DNA of 47,369 bases. It comes from Elusimicrobiota bacterium. GTDB taxonomy: Bacteria > Elusimicrobiota > Elusimicrobia > UBA1565 > UBA9628. Positions 6,447-15,047 of the stretch are shown in pieces. A model generated the notes under the pieces. That model did not search any database and was not told the origin of the DNA. It saw nothing but the letters and a program-made list of their open reading frames with translations. Position numbers and translations under genes: made by a program. Location of the stretch: NCBI GenBank assembly GCA_023249645.1, contig JAHFCF010000021.1:1-47369 (forward strand), given 5' to 3'. Numbering within the stretch: position 1 is the stretch's first letter; each line of letters starts with the position of its first letter.

Positions 6447-8828
6447 TTAACCGTGAAGCTTGTCGAGGGCTGTGGAGAACTCCGCGGGAGTGCGGAATCG
6501 CTTCTCCGGGTCCGGGAAGAGAGCCTGGGCAATGACCTCGTCGACTCCCGCCGGCAGGCCGCGCGCCGCTTGGCTCAAGGGAGCGTGCCGGCCCTGCATC
6601 TTCTCCACAAGCATGCCAGCGCCATGCCCCGCAAAAGGGAATTTTCCGCTCACCATCTCGTAGAAGCACACGCCCAAGGAGAAGACATCGGACTCGCGAC
6701 GCACGATGCCCTGGTCCGCCTCAGGGGCCATGTAGGGCGGCGTGCCCACGATGGTCTGGGTCTGCACAGCAGTTGCTGTACCGTCCTGGGATAGACGCGC
6801 CACGCCGAAGTCCATGACCTTAGCCCGGCCGGCGCTGGAAAGCATGATGTTGGAAAGCTTCAAATCCCGATGGATGACGCCCTGGCCATGGGCATAGCCC
6901 ACGGCCTCGCATGTTTCCTTCATAATGCGCCTGGCCTCGGCGAAAAAAAGACGCCCCTTCTCATGTACCAGCTCCGCCACGGAGCGGCCGTCCACATACT
7001 CGAAGACGAGGTACACGTCGCCTGCGTCCTCCACGATCGAGTAGATGTCCACGATGTGGGGATGATGCAGGGCGGCCACGGCGCGCGCCTCGGCCAAAAA
7101 GCGTCGGCGCTCCACGGGATCGCGGCGCAGCTCCTCGCGCATCCTCTTGATCGCCACATGGCGGCCCAGGGCGTCGTCCGTCGCCTCGTAGACCACGCCC
7201 ATGCCGCCGGATCCGATCTCGCGCAGCACGGTGTAGCCGCTCCAGAAGCCTGGCACGGACTGCTCGGCTGTTCCCAGCATCCGACGAACCGTGGTCCCAA
7301 CGGTCTGGCGCCAGCGCGCGGAGAAGATGTGCAGTAGCCCCAGGCCGGCCAGAAGCCCGCCGCCTAAAGACAGGATCACCAGCCGCAGGAAGCGCTGAGG
7401 CCGCTGCGTGGAAGCGGCCATGGCAGCTCCCTCGGCGCCCACATCCGAGAAGAGGAAGAGCAGGTCGGACTCCTTGGGCGCCTGGGTGGCTTGCTCATAG
7501 GTCTGTTGAAAGCGGCGGTCCAGGTTCGCGGCCTTCTCCAGAGAATCGAGCGTTCCCTCGCGGTCTCGCAAGCCGGCCAGGGCAAAGGCGCGGTTGTAGT
7601 AGGCATAAGCATTGCGAGGCTCTTTTTCCAAGGTCGTGTTCGCGTCCCCCAAGGCTTCCTTATATTGGCCGGTCTTGCCAAAGGCCCACGAGCGGGTCTG
7701 CAAAGCCGCGGCATTGCCAGGAACCAGGCCCAAGGCGAAGCTCGCGTCGCGGACCGCGTCGCCGTACTGGCCGAGCCGGTTGTCGGCGATGGCCCGGAAG
7801 TTCCACGCCTGGGCGTTGCGCGGGTCGAGCCCGATGGCCCGGCCGGCCAAGGTCTGCGCCTGGGAGAAATCCTTGACCCCCATGGCCGCGACGGCCTGGG
7901 CCGCGACCTTGGCGGATTGATCGACGGCCGAAGGCGGGGCGCTCGCCGCGCGCTGAGCCGCGGCGGCGATCTCAGCCGGGGTCATGGCCGAGGACACCGC
8001 GCTCATTGTCGGCGCATAGGCGGGACCGGTCCCTCTCAGATTGTCGGCCAGGACGTTGGGCAACGTCACCTGAGGCGCGCGGCCCTCGGAGAGTTTGACG
8101 AGGGTGACGCCCCCGAGATTCGACGGATCGGACTTGAGGATCTCTTGCCCGACTTTCATGGAAAGGCGAGGATCTCCCAGATTCAGAGCCGCGCTGCCGT
8201 AGCCGAAGAGCGTGTCAGAGTCCCGCTGGCCCAGTTGGATGGCCTTGGCGAAACTTTCAAAAGCCCCCTTATAATTCTTGGCGGCCATCTCTGCCTTGGC
8301 TGATTGCACCCAACCGAGAGGATCCTTCGGGAAATTGGAAGTCAGATACTGGTTCGTCTCACGGCGCGCCATGTCGACGGAAGATGGCGATGGAGGATTC
8401 ACACCCGCCTTCCCTAGCTCCGACGGCCGCCCAGAGGCATTCAACACCTCGGGAAGAATGATGGCCAAGGCAGAAATGAACTTGTGTCTCGCGTCGGCAA
8501 CATCCTTCTGGGTCTCCTCAAACGCATCGGCACCTCCCGACTCATGAAGAAGGCCGGATTCCTTCATGGTCTCATGGATCGCTTTACGGATCTCCTCGCG
8601 CGTCGGCTGCTTGCTCCGGGAGATCTTCTCTATCTTCTTAAGGGCCACGCCGAGAGATTCCTGACAGCAGTCCGCCCAGACTTGGGGATCATCGATCTTC
8701 AACTGCTGGCGCACTTGGTCATAAAGCTGTTTCTTATCCGGGACAGACGCCCGAGCGGGCGCTGTCGGCTTCGCCTGAACAGCTCCCGGCCCAACGACCA
8801 AGACCAGAGCCACGATCGCGCTTTTCAT
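6447..8828 (-). CDS. Membrane Ser/Thr protein kinase with N-terminal secreted TPR region (copy 2)
   Basis: This 793-aa paralogue of the kinase at 3836-6385 has the same order. It shows a signal peptide (1-19, ending VQA), a helical N-terminal domain, TPR repeats about 170-450, a membrane segment about 480-503 and a kinase domain from about 532 to the end. Key residues are Lys about 561 (VAIKR), the catalytic loop HRDLKLSN (Asp about 655; the usual Pro is Leu) and DFG (about 673), followed by GTPPYMAPE. It should be an active kinase with a periplasmic TPR sensor. It has its own promoter at 8855-8883 and a GGGGGTGG ribosome site before the ATG. Tandem duplication followed by divergence of the TPR halves is the likely origin. 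Confidence 0.92.
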   Translation of the reverse strand: MKSAIVALVLVVGPGAVQAKPTAPARASVPDKKQLYDQVRQQLKIDDPQVWADCCQESLGVALKKIEKISRSKQPTREEIRKAIHETMKESGLLHESGGADAFEETQKDVADARHKFISALAIILPEVLNASGRPSELGKAGVNPPSPSSVDMARRETNQYLTSNFPKDPLGWVQSAKAEMAAKNYKGAFESFAKAIQLGQRDSDTLFGYGSAALNLGDPRLSMKVGQEILKSDPSNLGGVTLVKLSEGRAPQVTLPNVLADNLRGTGPAYAPTMSAVSSAMTPAEIAAAAQRAASAPPSAVDQSAKVAAQAVAAMGVKDFSQAQTLAGRAIGLDPRNAQAWNFRAIADNRLGQYGDAVRDASFALGLVPGNAAALQTRSWAFGKTGQYKEALGDANTTLEKEPRNAYAYYNRAFALAGLRDREGTLDSLEKAANLDRRFQQTYEQATQAPKESDLLFLFSDVGAEGAAMAASTQRPQRFLRLVILSLGGGLLAGLGLLHIFSARWRQTVGTTVRRMLGTAEQSVPGFWSGYTVLREIGSGGMGVVYEATDDALGRHVAIKRMREELRRDPVERRRFLAEARAVAALHHPHIVDIYSIVEDAGDVYLVFEYVDGRSVAELVHEKGRLFFAEARRIMKETCEAVGYAHGQGVIHRDLKLSNIMLSSAGRAKVMDFGVARLSQDGTATAVQTQTIVGTPPYMAPEADQGIVRRESDVFSLGVCFYEMVSGKFPFAGHGAGMLVEKMQGRHAPLSQAARGLPAGVDEVIAQALFPDPEKRFRTPAEFSTALDKLHG

Positions 8829-8854
8829 GCCACCCCCATCCGATCCGTTTTTTA

Positions 8855-8883
8855 AGTGTAGTTTGCGCCCCTTGATTTGTCAA
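8855..8883 (-). promoter_or_regulatory. Promoter of TPR kinase copy 2
   Basis: The minus strand has a perfect -35 TTGACA (8883-8878), a 17-bp spacer and TACACT (8860-8855), 26 bases before the ATG at 8828. Its -35 box touches the -35 box of the opposite promoter at 8872-8900, so the two divergent promoters share a polymerase-binding face. Confidence 0.7.
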
Positions 8884-8900
8884 GGAAGTCCTGTTATACT
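8872..8900 (+). promoter_or_regulatory. Promoter of the small secreted protein gene
   Basis: TTGATT (8872-8877), a 17-bp spacer and TATACT (8895-8900) precede the ATG at 8921. A GAGGTGA ribosome site lies about five bases before the ATG. Confidence 0.7.
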
Positions 8901-8920
8901 GCGGCAGGGTGAGGTGAGTC

Positions 8921-9301
8921 ATGAAACACATTCTAGGCTTGGCCATCACGGGATCGATGCTCTTCTTCTCGTCGGAGCCAGCGCGAGCCGAGATCCCGCC
9001 GGCTGACAGCCAATACGTGCAAAACAAGTGCGGCATCAAGCAGGCCGACTTGGACATCATCCCTGCCCTGAAAGAAGAAGTCCGCGACAAACTATTCAGC
9101 GCGATCTCCGGCATCAGTGAAAGGCAAGATTGCAAGCCGCTCACCGCTTTCAAGGTTTCACGCATCCATTTCCATAAAGACCTGGAAAACCTACAGCCTG
9201 GCGATGCCGTTCCCCACCAGCATCCCTACGGTTGGAGCTCCAAATATCTGACCCCTGAAGAATTCGACCGCTGGCAGGCCCTGCTCGGCGCTGAAAAATA
9301 A
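8921..9301 (+). CDS. Small secreted protein of unknown function
   Basis: The 126-aa product starts with a signal peptide (about 1-23, ending ARA, likely cut before EIPPADSQ). The mature part has two Cys (in NKCGIKQ and QDCKPL) that could form a disulfide. Its His-rich stretch IHFHKDLENLQPGDAVPHQH could bind a metal, and a helical end LTPEEFDRWQALLG follows. I do not recognise the family. The gene has its own promoter and a good GAGGTGA ribosome site. It is followed after 34 bases by the FGE-fold gene on the same strand, which could be co-transcribed. Confidence 0.82.
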   Translation: MKHILGLAITGSMLFFSSEPARAEIPPADSQYVQNKCGIKQADLDIIPALKEEVRDKLFSAISGISERQDCKPLTAFKVSRIHFHKDLENLQPGDAVPHQHPYGWSSKYLTPEEFDRWQALLGAEK

Positions 9302-9335
9302 CGACCTTCTCATTCGAGCGACAGAGAAACTATCC

Positions 9336-10193
9336 ATGAGGATGCTGGTATTAACTTTGACCGGTTTATGCGCCGTCGGTCTTCTAGGCGCCGCGCCGGC
9401 GCAGACCACGTCTGCAATCAAGTGGGTGAAAATCCCCGGCGGCAGTTTCATGATGGGCTCCCAAACCGGAGATGCCGAGGTCGGCGAGGAGTCCGATGAG
9501 GTGCCGGTCCATCGCGTCGTCATCAAGCCCTTCCAGATGGCCCAAAGCGAGGTGACGGTCAGGCAGTACAAGGCTTGCGTGGACGCCAAAGCCTGCACGC
9601 CGCCCGATAAGGGAAACCATTGCAACTGGGGTGTCATCGGCCGGGAGGATCATCCGGTCAACTGCGTGGACTGGCTTCAGGCAAAGACCTTCTCCGAGTG
9701 GGTCGGGGGAAGGCTGCCGAGCGAGGCAGAGTGGGAATACGCGGCCAGGAGCGCGGGCAAGGATCAGGAATATCCCTGGGGCAATGAGGAGGCGACCTGC
9801 GAAAGGGCCGTCATGCCCCGTGACGGCCAGGATGGCTGCGGAAAGGATTCGACATGGCCCGTCTGCTCAAAGCCCAAGGGCAACACGGCGCAGGGACTCT
9901 GCGACATGGCCGGCAATATCAGGGAGTGGACGCAGGATTGGTGGCACGACTCCTATGAAGGCGCGCCTACCGACGGCAGCGCACGGGAAAATCCATCGGG
10001 GGAGAGCCTGCAGGCGCGCGTCAATCGGGGAGGCGACTGGCAGCGCGTCGGAGTCATGGCGGATTTCCGTCTCAGCCCGTATTTGCGCAGCTCCCACCGC
10101 AACCGCGACCATTACACTTACCGTTTCAGCGACCTGGGCTTTCGCCCTGTCCGCGCGGACCGGCTTAGAGCGGCGGCGGAGTCCTTTCAATGA
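9336..10193 (+). CDS. Secreted formylglycine-generating-enzyme-fold protein (SUMF1/FGE-sulfatase domain)
   Basis: This 285-aa protein has a signal peptide (about 1-22) and then one complete FGE-fold domain. Family motifs are IPGGSFMMGS, EVTVRQYKAC, HPVNCVDWLQA, GRLPSEAEWEYAAR, YPWGN, GNIREWTQDWW, RVNRGGDW and LGFRPVR. The paired catalytic Cys of true sulfatase-activating FGE are not evident at the expected C-terminal place, where the sequence reads RLSPYLRSSHRNR. It is thus more likely one of the many FGE-fold proteins with another or no catalytic role. Several other Cys in the mature region may form disulfides. Its last 29 bases overlap the end of the convergent foldase gene. Confidence 0.9.
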   Translation: MRMLVLTLTGLCAVGLLGAAPAQTTSAIKWVKIPGGSFMMGSQTGDAEVGEESDEVPVHRVVIKPFQMAQSEVTVRQYKACVDAKACTPPDKGNHCNWGVIGREDHPVNCVDWLQAKTFSEWVGGRLPSEAEWEYAARSAGKDQEYPWGNEEATCERAVMPRDGQDGCGKDSTWPVCSKPKGNTAQGLCDMAGNIREWTQDWWHDSYEGAPTDGSARENPSGESLQARVNRGGDWQRVGVMADFRLSPYLRSSHRNRDHYTYRFSDLGFRPVRADRLRAAAESFQ

Positions 10194-11262
10194 CAGCCTG
10201 GGCCTTGAGCGACTTGACGTAGGCCTCGAGCTCCTTCTGGAAGGCGATGTTCTGCATCGCCTTGCCCAGCTCTTCCTTGAACTTGTCGAAATCCGGCGCC
10301 TCCGAGGCCCGCTTCTCCTGCACGCGGATGAGGAAGTAGCCGCCCTCGGTCTCGATGGGTTCGCTGATCTCGCCCAAGCCCAGAGAGAAGGCCGCCTTCT
10401 CGAATTCCGGCGGCGCCGCGCCGTGGACCAACAGGCCGATGTCGCCCCCGCGCGCCGCGAACTCAGCCTCTTCGGAGACCTCGCGCGCCACCTCCGCGAA
10501 ATTGGCTCCATCCGCCAAGCGGCGGCGCGTCTCCTGCGCGGCCTTGAGCGCGCGCTTCTTCTCGCGCGCGGAGTTCGTTATGGAAAAACGGAACAGGATG
10601 CGCGAGACGCGCACGCGTTCGGAGGTCATGGCCTTCATCTGGCCGGCGATCTCCAGGAAGGCCGCTCCCTCTTCCTCGCCCACATCCTTGGGCGGCTCGC
10701 TCGAGCCGCTGACCACGAAGGCCTTGAGGCGCTCAAAATACTCCTTGACCGCCTGCTCCTGCGGCATCTTGACCCGCAGCTTGATCGTCTCGTCGACGAC
10801 CTTGCGCCCCATGATCTGGCGGCTCAGGCGCGAACGGAATTGCGACAGGGTCAGGCCCATGGCCTTGAGCTTCTTGCTGAAAGCCGCGTCCGCATCGGCC
10901 TGGCTCACGGGCGAGCCTTCGTCGTCCTTGGCAAAGCGGTCCTTGATCTCGGCCAGGCCGGCGTCGATCTCGCGCTCGCGCACCTTGAGCTTGAGCTTGA
11001 CCCCTTCCTGATAGAGGACCTCGCGGTCGATGAGCTGCTCCAAGGTCGTCTCGCGCAGCTTGCGCACGTGCGTCGGGTCAGCCGCGGCTGCGGGCATGAC
11101 GCGGCGCCAATACTCCATGACCTCGTCGATCTCCTTCTGATACTCCGAGAGGAGTATGGGGGAACCGTTGACGACCGCGACCGTGTCCTCCAGGACCCCG
11201 GCCTGCGCCCCAGAGGCCAGGCCCATCAGAACGACCGCCAAAAACTTACTTGAACTGTTCAT
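10165..11262 (-). CDS. SurA-like periplasmic peptidyl-prolyl isomerase (parvulin type)
   Basis: The 365-aa product has a signal peptide (about 1-21, ending AQA). A SurA-type N-terminal chaperone region follows (VAVVNGSPILLSEYQKEID, LEQLIDREVLYQEG). A parvulin domain comes at about residues 215-320, with RVSRILFRF, ADGANFAEVAREVSEE, ARGGDIGLL and IETEGGYFLIRVQEK. It should help fold outer-membrane and periplasmic proteins. Its start overlaps the end of the next foldase gene by 17 bases, so the two are translationally coupled. Its 3' end overlaps the convergent FGE-fold gene by 29 bases. The exact paralogue (SurA, PpiD or PrsA) cannot be fixed by eye. Confidence 0.9.
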   Translation of the reverse strand: MNSSSKFLAVVLMGLASGAQAGVLEDTVAVVNGSPILLSEYQKEIDEVMEYWRRVMPAAAADPTHVRKLRETTLEQLIDREVLYQEGVKLKLKVREREIDAGLAEIKDRFAKDDEGSPVSQADADAAFSKKLKAMGLTLSQFRSRLSRQIMGRKVVDETIKLRVKMPQEQAVKEYFERLKAFVVSGSSEPPKDVGEEEGAAFLEIAGQMKAMTSERVRVSRILFRFSITNSAREKKRALKAAQETRRRLADGANFAEVAREVSEEAEFAARGGDIGLLVHGAAPPEFEKAAFSLGLGEISEPIETEGGYFLIRVQEKRASEAPDFDKFKEELGKAMQNIAFQKELEAYVKSLKAQAVIERTPPPL

Positions 11263-12055
11263 CGACGACCTCCACAGGGAATTTTTCCTGGACCGCCTGC
11301 AGCGTGCGGTCGAGCTTCTGCTTCGCCAAAAGCCGGGCGATGCGGCCGTGCGCCTGGGCCAGGGTCAGGGACTTCTGCGCGTCCTTCTTGAGCACGTGGT
11401 AGCCGAACTTGCTTTTGACCGGGCCGGCGACCTCGCCGACCTTCATGCGCCGGACGATGTCCTCGATCTCGGGGATGAACTCGCCGTCGAGCGAGGCCTG
11501 CATGCGCCCTCCGTCGAGCGCCGTGGCCCCGTCCAGGGAACGCTGCTTGGCCAGGACCGCGAAATTGGCCCCGCCCCGCGCCTTCTTGGCCATCTCCTCG
11601 GCCTCCTGAGCCGAAGAACAGAGGATATGGCGCACCACGAACTCCTGGTCGTGCTTCTTGTGATAGTCGCGGATCTCGTCCTCGCCGACCTTGAGCGAAC
11701 CCTGACGGCGCAGATCGTCAATCCAGAGACGCACCAGGAGGTCGTCGCGCGACTCGCGCAAGCGCTCATCCTCCTCGGCCTTCAGACGCTCCAGCTGGAT
11801 GCGGTAATCCGCGGACTTCGAAGTGGACGAAGCCTGGGCCGCGGCCAGGACCAGCTTCTCGCGAAGGAGGATGTCCAGGAACTGCCGCCGGCCGTTGGGC
11901 GTGGCCACGTAATTCTGATAGTTGGAAGCGACCTGCAGGAGCTTGCGCTGGAACTCGGACTGCGTGATCTTCAGCGGCCCGACCTTGGCCACCACGGCGT
12001 CTTTGGGGCCGCAAGCAGCGAAGAAAAGGATGAGAAGAAAGGGAAGGGCCTTCAC
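11246..12055 (-). CDS. Parvulin-type foldase lipoprotein (PrsA-like)
   Basis: The 269-aa product begins with a lipoprotein signal (LLILFFAACGPKD, Cys about 15). A SurA/PrsA N-terminal helical part follows (VAKVGPLKITQSEFQRKLLQ). The parvulin domain lies at about 140-235: FVVRHILCSSAQEAEEMAKK, GANFAVLAKQRS, LDGGRMQAS and VAGPVKSKFGYHVLKK. It is expected to assist folding of exported proteins while anchored in the envelope. It begins four bases after the mfd stop and its 3' end overlaps the second foldase by 17 bases. Two different parvulins in a row suggest a heavy load of outer-membrane protein folding, which is inference. Confidence 0.9.
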   Translation of the reverse strand: MKALPFLLILFFAACGPKDAVVAKVGPLKITQSEFQRKLLQVASNYQNYVATPNGRRQFLDILLREKLVLAAAQASSTSKSADYRIQLERLKAEEDERLRESRDDLLVRLWIDDLRRQGSLKVGEDEIRDYHKKHDQEFVVRHILCSSAQEAEEMAKKARGGANFAVLAKQRSLDGATALDGGRMQASLDGEFIPEIEDIVRRMKVGEVAGPVKSKFGYHVLKKDAQKSLTLAQAHGRIARLLAKQKLDRTLQAVQEKFPVEVVDEQFK

Positions 12056-12059
12056 GGCC

Positions 12060-15047
12060 TCATCGTATCATTTTTTTCAGGAAAGCCTCCAGCCAGGCCA
12101 GAGGCTCTGCGCCTTGGATGTCCACCTCCACGCCATCCCCCTCCGCGCGGCGAGTGAACCGCAGACGGCCGGCATGGGTTTTCAGCCAAACCTGGAAGAT
12201 CTCCGGCCCTAATTGGATATCGGAACGGAAAAATATCTCCAAAAAATTCTTCTTTTGATTCACTGCGCGCACACCCACCCTCTGAGCCAAGGATCGCACC
12301 TCCATGACCTGAAAAAGGTTCTTCATGGGCTGCGGGAGAGGCCCGCACAGATCCTCCAGTTCCCCCCGGAGCTTGCCGACCTCAGCGCGGTCCGCCCGCA
12401 GCATCCGCTTGTAGAAATCAAGCCTCTCCATCTCCCCCGGCAGATAATCCGCGGGAAGGAAGGCCTCGGTCTGGACGTCGATGGAAACGGGCGACTCCGC
12501 GGGAGCGGACGGCTGACCCCGGCGGCGGGAGAGCTCGGAGTTCAGAAGCTCCGAATACATCTCGACACCCACCGCGTTGATGAAGCCGTGCTGGCGCGCG
12601 CCCAGGAGTTCGCCCGCGCCTCGGATCTCCAGGTCCCGCATGGCGAGCTTGACCCCGGAGCCCAGCTCGCCGAACTCCCGCAGGGCCTGAAGGCGCTGGC
12701 GCCCCTCCTCGCTCAAGGCTCCCAGCTCGTCGGAGCCCGCGGGAAAGAAGAGATAGCAGACCGCGGACTGCCTCTCCCGGCCGATGCGGCCGCGCAGCTG
12801 GTAGAGCTGGGCCAGACCGAAATCCTGGGCGTTCTCGACCAAGAGCGTGTTGACCGTGGGGATGTCGAGCCCCGATTCGATGATGGCCGAAGCGACCAGC
12901 ACGTCGGCCTTCCTCTGGCAGAACTCCCACATGGCCTCCTCGATCTGGGCCGCGCGCATGCGTCCGTGGACGACCGCGAAGCGCGCCTGAGGGATGAGCT
13001 TCTCCAAACGCTTGCGGCAATCCTCCAAAGAGCGGACCCTGTTGTGGACATAGTAAACCTGGCCGCCGCGGGCCAGTTCCTCGGAGATCGCGGCAGCCAC
13101 CGCGCCCTCGTCATACGGCCCGAGCTTGGTCACGATGGGCCGACGGCCCATGGGAGCGCTTTGGATGAGGGAAAGCTGCCTCAGGCCGGAGAGCGTCTGG
13201 TTCAAGGTCCGCGGGATGGGGGTCGCGGACAGAGCCAGGCAATCGACGCTCACGCGCAGACCCTTGAGCCTCTCCTTGTCGCCCACGCCGAAGCGGTGCT
13301 CTTCGTCGATGACGACCAGGCCCAAGTCCTTGAAGCGGATGTCCTTCTGAAGGAGACGGGCCGTGCCGATGACGACGTCCACGGTGCCGTCGCGAAGCCC
13401 GGCCAGGACCTGAGCCTGCGCTTTCTTCGTTTGGAAGCGCGTCAGAAGACCCAGGCGCACGGGATAATCCGCGAAACGGCCGGAAAAGGTCCGGTGATGC
13501 TGCTCGGCGAGGATGGTCGTCGGCGTCAGCACCACGGCCTGCTTGAAGGCCGAGACGCATTTGAAGGCCGCGCGCATGGCGACCTCCGTCTTTCCGAATC
13601 CCACGTCGCCCACGATCAGACGGTCCATGGGATGCGCCGACACCATATCCGCCAAGGTCTCTTCGATGGCTCGGGCCTGGTCCGGCGTCTCCTCGTAGGG
13701 GAACTCCGCGGCAAAAGCGCGTTCCATAGCAGTCTCGGCCGGGAAAGCGAAGCCGGGCCGCGCCGCGCGCTCGGCCTGGATCTTTAAAAGCCTCTGCGCC
13801 AGTTCGCGCACGCCTTCGGCCACCGCCTGCTTGACCTCCTCCCATTGGCGGGCATCCAAGGAGGAAAGCCTGGGCCTTTTGCCTTCGGCTCCGGAATATC
13901 TCTGGACCTTGGCGAACTCAGCCATGGGCAGATACAGGGCATCTGTGCCTCGGAACTCCAACGCCAAGCAGTCCACGGTCCCATGGCCAGGCGAGGCCAT
14001 GGGCTCAAGCCCCCGGAAGCGCGCCACGCCGTAGTCTTGATGCACCACGAAATCGCCGGATTTGAGTTCCTTGAAGCGCAAGCCGCCTCGGGAAGCGGCA
14101 GAGAACCTCTTCCATCTCAAGGAAGGCCGATAGTTCCTGGAAAAAATCTCGGACACCGAGAAGACGGCCAGACGGTGGCCCAGATGATGGAAGCCTTGGC
14201 GAAGCGGACCGATCAAAGACTGGCACGGCGGCGAGCCGCCAAATTCATCCTCTAGGATCTCCTGCACATGCCGCTCTTCTCCGGCATTCAAGGAAAAAAG
14301 CACGCAGCGATAACCCTCTCCGGAGAGACGCCGCATCTCCTCCCAGGCTCGGCCAGGCCCCCCCACGACAGGCCCGTTGGGCTTGACGCCGAGATCCAGC
14401 CCTGCGGCATCGCTCACGACAGTCCAGCCATCCGCGAACCATCGAGACAGGTCCGCGCCTTGGGCCGGCTCCAGCGCGCAGGAGGCACGCGCCGCGCTCA
14501 AAAGCTCCGTGGTCTCCTGGCTCACGGGATCCACGGCGCGCAGGGAAGCCACCTCATCCTCGTCGTAGAGGACCCGGACGGCCCGCGGCGGCTCCAAACC
14601 GTAGAAATCAAGGACCGCGCCGCGCGCGGCGAACTCGCCTGGCATCTCCACGAAATCGACCCGCCGATACCCGGCCCGGAGCAGCCGCTCCATGGCCTGG
14701 CTCCTCGGAAGATGCAAGCCGTTCGTGAATTCCACGGCCAAGCCGGCGAATTCATCAGGAGAGGGCGCCGCCATCTTCAAAGCTTCAGGAGTGGCCAAGG
14801 CCAAAGACGCCCCGCGATGCACAAGCTCCAAAGAGGCCAGCCGGGTGCGCTCATCGTCGCCGAAGATGGCGACCGGAAGCTTCTGATTGCCGAAAAGCGG
14901 CGCCAAAGCCGCGACCGCGTCCGCCACGTCTTCCAAGTCGGAGGTTTCCTTCAGGACCAGAAGGAGACGGCCGGAAAAACCGGGCCAAGAGAAGGAGAAG
15001 CCTCCGGGCGTTAGAAGACACCGGGCCAGATAGCCTAAGCCGGACAT
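12060..15047 (-). CDS. mfd: Transcription-repair coupling factor
   Basis: The 995-aa protein shows the full Mfd order. It has a UvrB-like N-terminal module, the RNA polymerase interaction domain (LKSGDFVVHQDYGVARFRGL, about 330-350), and a RecG-like translocase. Walker A is GDVGFGKTEVA (about 478-488) and the Walker B box is DEEHRFGV (about 578-585). SATPIPRT, VHGRMR and QLYQLRGRIGR follow, and then the C-terminal TRCF domain. It removes RNA polymerase stalled at DNA lesions and recruits UvrA. It is about 150 residues shorter than E. coli Mfd, mainly in the N-terminal part. The ATG directly abuts the hemC stop. Confidence 0.96.
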   Translation of the reverse strand: MSGLGYLARCLLTPGGFSFSWPGFSGRLLLVLKETSDLEDVADAVAALAPLFGNQKLPVAIFGDDERTRLASLELVHRGASLALATPEALKMAAPSPDEFAGLAVEFTNGLHLPRSQAMERLLRAGYRRVDFVEMPGEFAARGAVLDFYGLEPPRAVRVLYDEDEVASLRAVDPVSQETTELLSAARASCALEPAQGADLSRWFADGWTVVSDAAGLDLGVKPNGPVVGGPGRAWEEMRRLSGEGYRCVLFSLNAGEERHVQEILEDEFGGSPPCQSLIGPLRQGFHHLGHRLAVFSVSEIFSRNYRPSLRWKRFSAASRGGLRFKELKSGDFVVHQDYGVARFRGLEPMASPGHGTVDCLALEFRGTDALYLPMAEFAKVQRYSGAEGKRPRLSSLDARQWEEVKQAVAEGVRELAQRLLKIQAERAARPGFAFPAETAMERAFAAEFPYEETPDQARAIEETLADMVSAHPMDRLIVGDVGFGKTEVAMRAAFKCVSAFKQAVVLTPTTILAEQHHRTFSGRFADYPVRLGLLTRFQTKKAQAQVLAGLRDGTVDVVIGTARLLQKDIRFKDLGLVVIDEEHRFGVGDKERLKGLRVSVDCLALSATPIPRTLNQTLSGLRQLSLIQSAPMGRRPIVTKLGPYDEGAVAAAISEELARGGQVYYVHNRVRSLEDCRKRLEKLIPQARFAVVHGRMRAAQIEEAMWEFCQRKADVLVASAIIESGLDIPTVNTLLVENAQDFGLAQLYQLRGRIGRERQSAVCYLFFPAGSDELGALSEEGRQRLQALREFGELGSGVKLAMRDLEIRGAGELLGARQHGFINAVGVEMYSELLNSELSRRRGQPSAPAESPVSIDVQTEAFLPADYLPGEMERLDFYKRMLRADRAEVGKLRGELEDLCGPLPQPMKNLFQVMEVRSLAQRVGVRAVNQKKNFLEIFFRSDIQLGPEIFQVWLKTHAGRLRFTRRAEGDGVEVDIQGAEPLAWLEAFLKKMIR

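Noticed and set aside
9631-11253. 540-aa plus-strand open frame
   Set aside because: It lies out of frame across the FGE gene and then antisense to the SurA-like gene. The product is Arg/Leu/Ala-rich without motifs, a GC-rich shadow.
12213-13787. 524-aa plus-strand open frame
   Set aside because: It is fully antisense to mfd, whose motifs are complete. The product has no domain signal.
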